Of a stretch of 64,000 nt of DNA, positions 57,012 through 64,000 are shown in pieces (position 1 is the stretch's first letter; each line of letters starts with the position of its first letter). This stretch comes from Flavobacterium sp. CS20. Its GTDB lineage: Bacteria; Bacteroidota; Bacteroidia; Flavobacteriales; Flavobacteriaceae. Under the pieces are notes generated by a model. The model saw nothing but the letters and a program-made list of their open reading frames with translations. It was not told where the DNA came from and searched no databases. Made by a program: the position numbers and the translations under genes. The stretch lies in contig NZ_CP073015.1 of NCBI RefSeq assembly GCF_018080005.1, positions 620,001 to 684,000 of the forward strand, read 5' to 3'.

Positions 57012-57880
57012 ATGAAACTAAAGGAATATCTACAACAAGAGTACAGCCCTACATCCATCAACAGTTATGAACTGATGATAAACCGTTACATCTTGGCAAT
57101 GGGAGACAAAGCAGAGAAAGGAACTTATACAGACGTGTTGGATTATATCGGATTATTGAGAGAACAAAATTTACATCCCAAATCACTTAGAAACAACCTG
57201 TTTGCAATCAAAATCTACTATCGGTATTTAGTAGTACGGAAAACGCAACGACCACCCTTGCAGATATTTATACCTGAAAGACCAAATAAACCGGGCCATC
57301 CAAGTAGAAAGCCTTTACCCCAAAGAAATATTAGAAGAACTTTACGAAAACCACCAAAGCAAAAACCCGGACAATCAGAACAGGGATAAAATCATCATTA
57401 GTTTACTCATTTACCAAGCCTTGGCAGTCCTTGAAATCTCCCAACTCAAAACAACCGATATCGACCTTGAAAACGGAATCATCAGAATAAAAGGAAATGT
57501 AAAGAACAAAGGCAGAACACTAAGTTTAAAACCCAATCAAATACTACTGTTCCACAACTATTTAAAGCACGATTACAAACGCTATCACCGCAGACAAAAG
57601 CCAAGTAAACGAAAGGATTATTTTTTGCTCAATGATGAAGGATTACAGCTTTGGCAAAGTGGCATCAACCGAATGATAAACAAAGAAAGAGACCAACAAG
57701 AAAAGTTAATCCCACTCAAAATAAGACAGTCCGTAATCGCTCATTTGCTCAAAGAAAACAATGACGTTAGAATAGTCCAGGAATTTGCAGGACACAGACG
57801 GGCGACCAGCAGAAGCCTACAAACAAACAGGATTAGAAGAACTTAAATCAGCCATTGAAAGACTGCATCCACTCCAATAA
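57012..57880 (+). pseudogene. Tyrosine recombinase 2, copy B (shifted)
   Basis: Same gene as 48266-49138. Frame lost near 57232 (GTAGTACGG for GTAGCTACAGG) and again near 57810 (CCAGCAGAAG for CCAGTACAGAAG). Middle part 57421-57846 is open. Confidence 0.75.
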
Positions 57881-59016
57881 ACCCGTATTGAGCCTGTCGA
57901 AATAAAGAAATCCTTCCCACGAAAATCCAACGCACGGAGTTTATATTGAGCCTGTCGAAATGCCCACGCTTCGGCACTCCGTAAAACTCCGTGCCCCCAA
58001 CACAGAAAAGCGGTGTTCCGCCTTCGGTCGTCAGCAAATAAAACCGCCAAGCTTTTGCAAGACATTTTTTGAAAGCGTTGATTTTTTAAAGGTCAAAAAA
58101 GAGTCGCAAAACCCTACGGGTGCTCCGTAAACTCCGCGACTTGTCACTTTTATTGCGTTCCTCTGTCAGTTGTCACGGCGACCTACTTTGTCTGCTTTTG
58201 CCGCTTCTCTTCACTTCATTGCGCTTTGCCAGGCTTCGCAGAGTTGATTTATTTTTTAATGGTTTGCTCAGCTTGGCAAGTGCTCATTCCGTTCAGTTCA
58301 GCCGCAAAAAATCCACCGGTCGCCCATAATTTTGCTCGCCTGCGGGTCGCTGTGGGTAACGGCTGACTTTATTGATTTGCCTCCGCTTCGCTCTGGCGAT
58401 TAAATCGGTAGCCTACTGCGGGCAAAAAAACAAGCCTCGATTAGTAGATTGATTTTTAAAGGTATCTCCGTTTGTTTTTTGCCCTACGTAGCCGCAAACC
58501 GCCCTCGTTCCTCGTGCTTTTATTTGCACCACCCTTGCTCCACTCGCAGGCGGCTCGCGAAGCTTGGTCAATGTCCGCAATCCGTTCCGTTACTCTCCAC
58601 TCATTGCGCCCATTGCCCAGCCGTTTAGCTCAAGGCTGTTTTTCCTGTGTTTACACACTTTTGCCGACCCACAGTTAAAAAGAAAAGTTCCGTGCATCCT
58701 TCCGCGCGAAACAAAGCCCTGCCCTCTGAATAAAGTTTAGTGGTTCGCTTGGATGCTCATTTTTATCGAAGGATGCCCGACAGGTTTAGGGTAAAAATCA
58801 AGTTTTGTGCAGGGCATCCATCAATAAAAATCGAGCGCTGATTTTTTTCTTTCATCTGAAACCGAAGGAAATGAGGTTCACGAACACCTTTAAAATAAAC
58901 ATACAGTGAGTAAAACCTGTAAGAACTGAAAACACTTGTTTATCAAATCCCTGTGGGACTTTTTCAGTTGAAAAGAAAAAAGTTAGGGTATTTTTTTGTA
59001 ATTTTCGCCCTTTAAA
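57881..59016. other. GC-richer non-coding 1.1 kb, copy B
   Basis: Near-identical to 49139-50274, with one short base change near 58491 and others. No gene supported. Ends in the AT-rich run before the leader ATG at 59017. Confidence 0.6.
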
Positions 59017-59895
59017 ATGGGTCGCCAAAGACTAACATATCACGTTGAAAACCCACTGCTTAAAGTGGTGTATAGAGCCGACAAAGCGGAGCAAAAAAGC
59101 GTACAGAGGTTTTTAAGTGTTGACCCGTTAGCGGAGAAATACCCCTCATGGTCACCATACAACTATACAATGAATAATCCGGTAAGATATGTTGACCCTA
59201 CGGGAATGGTTGTAGAAGATCCAATTTATGGTAAAAACTTTTGGGGTAATTTAAAATACTTAGGCGATGATGGCACGAATAATGGTCGGGTATATTTTGT
59301 AAGCGGTCAAACAAAAAGAGATGTTAAAAATGCGACTGCGAATGGCGAGTTTTATTCTGGTGATTTAAGTAGTTCTGATGAAGTTTCCTCTATACCATCC
59401 CAAATGATTTTTTCTGTGGATCAAAGCTTGCAATCTACCTTATCTTCAAATAAGGAAAATGGTGGACACAGCACTTTTTCAAGTTTTGAAACAACTCAAT
59501 GGGATGAAGGACCTGCAGTAACCAATAGAGATTTAGGAGACGGAAGAAGAGAGGTTAAAGGAAGCGTCCAGCCTTTTGTTGTTGATGGCGATAAATTAGA
59601 TATAGATATGAGCAATCTTGACGTTTATTACCATATTCATCCAGACACACAAGGTTTAGGAAGCTCAACACCCTCTAATTACAGTAGAAATATTAATGGT
59701 AGAAATATAAGAAGGGGTGATATTCCTTATCAGGCTGACTTAGAGCGTAGTGGTTACAATGGAAATCCATTTGTAGTTGGCGCTAGAGATAATCGTGTTA
59801 ACTTTTATAATGGAAGAGGCTCAGTGATGAAAGTGAAATATCAGCAATTTAAAATAACTCTTTTATCTGAATTTATATCACATTTAAGATTTTGA
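59017..59895 (+). CDS. Element leader fused to tip1 (JAB-like)
   Basis: 292 aa. The same 37-codon leader as at 50275, here joined through LSVDPLAEKYPSWSPYNY to the JAB-like tip1 of the main RHS gene, with the HIHP motif intact. So the frame is kept across the right junction. Tip1 would be expressed without the RHS core. One two-base difference from the 31381 copy (GGACCTGCAG versus GGATATGCAG). Confidence 0.78.
   Translation: MGRQRLTYHVENPLLKVVYRADKAEQKSVQRFLSVDPLAEKYPSWSPYNYTMNNPVRYVDPTGMVVEDPIYGKNFWGNLKYLGDDGTNNGRVYFVSGQTKRDVKNATANGEFYSGDLSSSDEVSSIPSQMIFSVDQSLQSTLSSNKENGGHSTFSSFETTQWDEGPAVTNRDLGDGRREVKGSVQPFVVDGDKLDIDMSNLDVYYHIHPDTQGLGSSTPSNYSRNINGRNIRRGDIPYQADLERSGYNGNPFVVGARDNRVNFYNGRGSVMKVKYQQFKITLLSEFISHLRF
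59116..59127 (+). other. Right attachment-like site (AGTGTTGACCCG)
   Basis: Boundary between element B and the duplicated array. The sequence right of it (GTTAGCGGAGAAATACC in part) equals the sequence right of the LSVDP codons at 31381, which is the uninterrupted form. Confidence 0.78.
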
Positions 59896-60386
59896 AAAAA
59901 ATAGTTTACATATCAGTTATAATATTAATTGTAGCATCTTGCTCCTCTCAAAAATTTGGAATCAGAAAAAACTTTAAAAAGACAGATAGCCTTGCAGAAG
60001 AGCTTTTTCAAAAGAATGGTAATTCTTTTGTGATTACGTCAATGTATTCAAACTTTTCACAAGTATGGTCTTACAATAAAAAAAATAGAATTAAGTATGA
60101 TTTAATAAAAGGTAAAATTCACAAGATTGATACAACAGCATCAGATTTTTATGGTAATTATTTAAGTGAAGCACAAAATACTTTTAATGGAATATTACCT
60201 ACAAATTGTCCAGAACTTGATGGTGGTCTATTCTTAATAAGGATGAATTATAATGCAAAACATAAAACAATAGATTATAATTCTGTGAATATAAAATGTT
60301 TATTTGGAAAAGAAAATAATAATGATTTCATAAGTGCTTTAGCAAAAGATGTCGATTTTATCAATCCAGTTTGGTTGGAGAATTGA
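59892..60386 (+). CDS. Immunity candidate for tip1, second copy
   Basis: 164 aa lipoprotein, apparently identical to 32151-32645 (lipobox VASC). TTG start overlaps the tip1 stop. Confidence 0.7.
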   Translation: MKKIVYISVIILIVASCSSQKFGIRKNFKKTDSLAEELFQKNGNSFVITSMYSNFSQVWSYNKKNRIKYDLIKGKIHKIDTTASDFYGNYLSEAQNTFNGILPTNCPELDGGLFLIRMNYNAKHKTIDYNSVNIKCLFGKENNNDFISALAKDVDFINPVWLEN

Positions 60387-60413
60387 ATTAAAAAAATCAA
60401 TACACCCGCTCTG

Positions 60414-60581
60414 CGAAGTCTAAGACTTCGAAGCTTTACAACTACGTAAGAAGCATAAATCATCATAGGAGTCTGTAACGACTTCACATATTAGCTATTT
60501 TAAAGAATTCATTAATTTGCTTATATTGCCATCATGTTCAGCAATGAAGGCTACAAAATACGAAACTAAAACGTACTGAAG
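60414..60581 (+). repeat. Cassette boundary block (copy of R1)
   Basis: Hairpin at 60414-60430. One G fewer than R1 in CTAAAACGTACTG, so the upstream frame into the mini-core is closed here. Confidence 0.8.
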
Positions 60582-61623
60582 ATGGTAAAAGAAGCGGGTA
60601 TGTATTATATGGAGATAAATCAGGTTTATCACTCTAATCGGAGTTTAAAACTTAACACAACAAGTTCAAATAATTTTGCTCACGGCTATGCCGGCGACCT
60701 GCAACATATAGAAGTGTTTTATTTTCACAGTGACCATCTCGGTTCTTCAAATTATGTATCAAATTATGACGGGGACATTAGCCAACACGCCGAATATTTG
60801 CCATTTGGTGAGCTCCTCACCGATGAACACCTCAATTCCCACAATACCCGTTACAAATACAACGGCAAAGAATTTGACCAGGAAACGGGCAACTACTATT
60901 ACGGCGCGAGTACTTCAATCCAAAGACAAGTTTATGGTTGTCCGTCGACCCAATGGCGGAGAAGTTCCGGGATGGTCGCCTTATGCTTATGCGATGCACC
61001 GCCCTACGGTACTCGTTGACCCTACAGGGATGAGTGCGGAAAGCCCTGATGATTGGGTTTATGACAAACAGAATGACAAGTATGTTTGGAAAGAGGAAGT
61101 AAATGAGGTCATGGACATTACCAATACAAATAGATACGAATATGTAGGGGAAAGCAAAGGAGATATAAATCAACATTTTGATAAAAATCTTTCTAATTTT
61201 GATAGGTTCAAGAGAGCAATTGGTGGCAGTGTTAGACCTAATGTAGATGAAGGGTCTTATATTTCTGCAAAAGTAACCCCAAAATTAGAGGAGGCTATTC
61301 ATAAACAACGAACGGCTAACCAACGTTTTTCGGAATCTGACCCAAATGACGATTACGCTTCTATGTCAATTTACCCTGCAATAGACCTTAATATTGAAGG
61401 ATATAGTAGAAAATCCGGAATCTTATCATCAAATACATATTCATTTAAATCCACATTAAATATTGACGGTGAGAATATTCCTTTTACAGGTAATTACACA
61501 GTTAGAAACAAAAATGCAAACTATATAAACCAAGTGGACGCAACTCAAAATAGTTTTGCGACCCCTTTCGGGCAACTTTACAGTAACCCTGTTATTTTTA
61601 GTGGAAAAGACCAACCGTTATAA
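60582..61623 (+). pseudogene. Displaced RHS mini-core with tip2, second copy (shifted)
   Basis: Copy of 32776-33885. Mini-core frame from ATG 60582 ends at 61019 after losing a G (CGAGTACTTC for CGAGGTACTTC) and a C (TTCCGGG for TTCCCGGG). Tip2 continues in another frame from GWSPYAYAMHRPTVLVDPTG to 61623. Confidence 0.75.
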
Positions 61624-61693
61624 TTAACTTGGGAAATAAGTCGGCACAGAAAAGGATAGATAATTTTATGTGGGACTTTTAAAAAATGATAGT

Positions 61694-62353
61694 ATGAATA
61701 AACTATTCACAGTTGTAATATTTTTATTGTTTATTTCCGTAATGATTTTGATGAAAGCATACAGGGTATTTGGGTAAGTTCTTATCTTCAACGTGCAGAT
61801 GAAAATAAACGGTTGCCTATTCCTGCAAAAAAGGTAATAGAGTTTATAAATGACTCCGTGTATATCAAGGGGTGAAAAATTTTCCAAATAGTAATTATGG
61901 AGGGATATATACGGTAAAAGGGAAAAAGCTGATAGTTGATGACACTATTACATTTAATGTGATTAATAGGTCAAAAGATAGTTTGGTTTTTGAAGATTAT
62001 GACGGGACAAAAATGGTGTACAAAAAGCTGTCAGATTCCTAAAAAATATATCAAAAAAGAAAATACCTTTAAAAGGTAAGTCATTCCGTGTTGATTACCA
62101 AAAACTAACGGATACCGTAACATTTTTAAACAGTTCGGTTCTTGTAAGCAAACACTATGGAAACCTTAAAAGAAATTGGGAATTGATAAACTATAAGGGT
62201 TATGATTTTTTAATGATTGATGATAGTTTTGATTTGCCTTTAATAGTGAGAAATATCCAAGAAAAGGAGGGTATCATAAATTTCACATCATTATACGTAA
62301 ATTCAGAACCGATTAAAATGATTGAATTAGATAGCGTTTATGAAAACAAATAA
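61694..62353 (+). pseudogene. Degraded immunity gene after tip2, second copy
   Basis: Same three-frame remains as at 33956-34615, with one C/T change in the signal region. Shared breaks argue this decay predates the duplication. Confidence 0.6.
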
Positions 62354-62516
62354 ATCCCGATGGTCGTGCACCTGAATGGGTTCCCGATAGTGAAGGAAAT
62401 TTAATTGCAGAAAAGGGAGATAATGCACAGACATTAGCAGATTTTCAAGGAATATCTTATTCAGAAGCAGAAAAACAACTACAAGATCAAGGATATATTG
62501 ATAATAATGGAAAACC
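62354..62516 (+). pseudogene. Remnant RHS tip, second copy
   Basis: Copy of 34616-34778 (APEWVPDSEGNLIAEKGDNA). Confidence 0.6.
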
Positions 62517-62523
62517 CGCTCTG

Positions 62524-62690
62524 CGAAGTCTGTGACTTCGAAGCTTTACAACTACGTAAAAAGCATAAAGCATCACAGAGTCTGTAACGACTTCACATAT
62601 TAGCTATTTTAAAGAATTCATTGATTTGCTTATATTGCCATCATGTTCAGCAATGAAGGCTACAAAATACGAAACTAAAACGTACTGAAG
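62524..62690 (+). repeat. Cassette boundary block (copy of R2)
   Basis: Hairpin 62524-62540 and the shared block to ATG 62691. Confidence 0.8.
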
Positions 62691-63671
62691 ATGGTAAAAG
62701 AAGCGGGTATGTATTATATGGAGATAAATCAGGTTTATCACTCTAATCGGAGTTTAAAACTTAACACAACAAGTTCAAATAATTTTGCTCACGGCTATGC
62801 CGGCGACCTGCAACATGTAGAAGTGTTTTATTTTCACAGTGACCATCTCGGTTCTTCAAATTATGTATCAAATTACGATGGGGACATCAGCCAACACGCC
62901 GAATATTTGCCATTTGGTGAGCTCCTCACCGATGAACACCTCAATTCCCACAATACCCGTTACAAATACAACGGCAAAGAATTTGACCAGGAAACGGGCA
63001 ACTATTATTACGGCGTCCGCTATTATAACCCCAAAACCAGTTTATGGCTGAGTGTCGATCCTCTCGCACACGAATATCCATTAATATCACCATATGCATA
63101 TGTGGCTAACAATCCAATAAATGCAATTGATCCTGATGGTAGAAAAATTATATTCATTAATGGTAAGCTAGGAGGCGGTTCACCTTCAGGAGGTAAAGCC
63201 TATTGGAACAATAGTTTTGTACAAGGAGCTAAAGACTATTTGTATGATGATAAAGCTTATTTTGTAAATACTGATTATAGCTACTTTTCATCTGCAAGTG
63301 GTAGAACAAACCAAGGTTATGAGTGGGCAAAAAATAACTATGAAACTTTAATTGAAGGAATGTCTGAGGGTGAAGTTTTTAATATGGTATCACATAGTAT
63401 GGGTGGAGCCTATTCAAAAGGAGTAGAGAAATATTTAGAAGAGAAAGGCTGGGAGGTTCAGACTAATGTAATGATTAACACCTTCCAAGTTGATGATATT
63501 GAAGTAGGTGATAATGATGCTACTTATAATATTGATTATCAAAATACAGATGACCCTGTTTTGTTTTGGTTTGATACAAATTTAGGTTATGGGGAATTAG
63601 AAAATGCAAATGCTACTATTAGAGAGGAATCAGGAGAAGAAACTACATCTTTTAAACACAGAGTCCGATAG
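62691..63671 (+). CDS. Displaced RHS mini-core with lipase-like tip3, second copy
   Basis: 326 aa. Same as 34953-36005 until residue ~324, where one G is missing (CACAGAGTCC for CACAGGAGTCC) and the frame stops at 63671 instead of 63742. The SHSMGGAYSKG elbow is kept; the last ~27 residues are lost as read. Confidence 0.72.
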   Translation: MVKEAGMYYMEINQVYHSNRSLKLNTTSSNNFAHGYAGDLQHVEVFYFHSDHLGSSNYVSNYDGDISQHAEYLPFGELLTDEHLNSHNTRYKYNGKEFDQETGNYYYGVRYYNPKTSLWLSVDPLAHEYPLISPYAYVANNPINAIDPDGRKIIFINGKLGGGSPSGGKAYWNNSFVQGAKDYLYDDKAYFVNTDYSYFSSASGRTNQGYEWAKNNYETLIEGMSEGEVFNMVSHSMGGAYSKGVEKYLEEKGWEVQTNVMINTFQVDDIEVGDNDATYNIDYQNTDDPVLFWFDTNLGYGELENANATIREESGEETTSFKHRVR

Positions 63672-63743
63672 ATGGTGGAAGGAAGTTTTGGGATAATTTA
63701 GACCAAAAAATTATAGAATCAGAGAAAACAAAACAAGAGTAAA

Positions 63744-63956
63744 ATGAAATTAATAGTCAAAATTTTAATAGTGTTAATTCTAGTCTATTCGATTTTTTTC
63801 AAGATGATTACAGGCTTTTTTGACTTTTTAAATAAAAATAGGGATATGGGGTTTTGGACATCCTTTTTTGAAAGTGACCTGCCTAATATAGTGGGTATTC
63901 TGTCAATGATTTACTTATTATGGCTTTTAATAAAACCTAAAAAACAATCAAATTAA
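63744..63956 (+). CDS. Immunity candidate for tip3, second copy
   Basis: 70 aa, two membrane segments, same as 36007-36219. Followed by the hairpin terminator, then the window ends. Confidence 0.65.
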   Translation: MKLIVKILIVLILVYSIFFKMITGFFDFLNKNRDMGFWTSFFESDLPNIVGILSMIYLLWLLIKPKKQSN

Positions 63957-64000
63957 AAATCAAACTTTGCAGGAATGCAGGGCTTTTTTGCTTTTACAAA

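Larger units (their letters stand above)
50380..59121 (+). mobile_element. Tip-swapping integrative element, copy B
   Basis: 8,742 bp tandem copy of element A with the same gene order and small differences (1-2 base indels and local substitutions) scattered through it. Genes intact in B but not in A: tip6, imm6, RelE/HigB-like toxin. Genes intact in A but not in B: antitoxin, recombinases 1 and 2. Right boundary joins tip1 of the duplicated array. Confidence 0.75.
59122..64000 (+). repeat. Near-identical duplicate of 31381-36264
   Basis: 4.9 kb copy of tip1-imm1-R1-tip2-imm2 remnant-R2-tip3-imm3 at an offset of 27.74 kb. A handful of small differences, mostly 1 bp indels. The copy runs off the window end inside the terminator after imm3, so its true right end is unseen. 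Confidence 0.9.

Noticed and set aside
41641..59121. Integron with gene cassettes
   Set aside because: The recombinases are XerC/D-like with no integron-specific insertion evident, and cassettes are bounded by RHS core or hairpin blocks, not attC sites. Junctions lie within coding sequence.

Overview
Host. The window fits a low-GC member of the Bacteroidota, most likely a flavobacterium. Pointers are several TAnnTTTG-type -7 promoter boxes, a type IX secretion (T9SS) C-terminal sorting domain, a monomeric NADP-isocitrate dehydrogenase, a fused E1 alpha/beta 2-oxo acid dehydrogenase, DUF2911 and DUF1080 proteins, and a type-B L31. No rRNA, tRNA or CRISPR array was recognised.

Region 1 (1-18.7 kb) is ordinary chromosome: a PLP-dependent deaminase, a glucosaminidase lipoprotein, hemL, a MazF-type toxin-antitoxin pair inserted at the hemL 3' end, icd, rplS, apt (interrupted by an in-frame TAG), a hotdog thioesterase, a PfkB kinase, a Gfo/Idh/MocA oxidoreductase (one frameshift), a DUF1080 lipoprotein, rpmE2, meaB, DUF2911, bkd E1, an OmpA-like lipoprotein, and a folE-cysS-yidD operon.

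Region 2 (18.8-32.2 kb) holds a T9SS-sorted secreted protein. Twelve bases after it starts a giant secreted SpvB/VCBS/RHS polymorphic toxin gene of about 10.7 kb. In this sequence that gene is split by two frameshifts and two in-frame stops. Its tip is a JAB-like domain followed by a lipoprotein immunity candidate.

Region 3 (32.2-41.6 kb) is an array of displaced toxin cassettes. Each is a short copy of the RHS core plus a new tip plus an immunity candidate. Most are introduced by the same ~100-270 bp block, which begins with a CGAAGTC/GACTTCG hairpin. Tips include a lipase-like alpha/beta hydrolase and an M15/M74-like peptidase. The clear immunity candidates are lipoproteins or membrane proteins, which suggests the toxins act in the cell envelope.

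Region 4 (41.6-59.1 kb) is two tandem copies (A 41641-50379, B 50380-59121) of an ~8.74 kb element. Each copy carries, in order: an RHS toxin tip (tip6) with its lipoprotein, a RelE/HigB-like toxin-antitoxin pair, an XRE regulator, a SymE-like protein, a CHC2/Toprim primase and helicase, iteron-like repeats, two tandem tyrosine recombinases, ~1.1 kb of GC-richer non-coding DNA, and a 37-codon leader ending in the RHS motif LSVDPL. The element boundaries fall inside the LSVDP codons of the RHS core, and 12 bp (AGTGTTGACCCG) is shared at all three junctions. The uninterrupted version of the right-hand junction is present at 31375-31386. Integration at this site keeps the reading frame: it gives the resident RHS core the element's toxin tip and places the old tip behind the element's leader. 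I propose this is a tip-swapping integrative element. It is the main finding.

Region 5 (59.1-64 kb) repeats 31381-36264 almost exactly: tip1, imm1, tip2, imm2 remnant, tip3, imm3.

Caveat. The repeated copies differ by scattered 1-2 base changes, many next to GTAC-like tetranucleotides, and the frameshifts are in different genes in each copy. Some 'pseudogenes' may therefore be consensus errors, and the tandem and large duplications need long-read confirmation.
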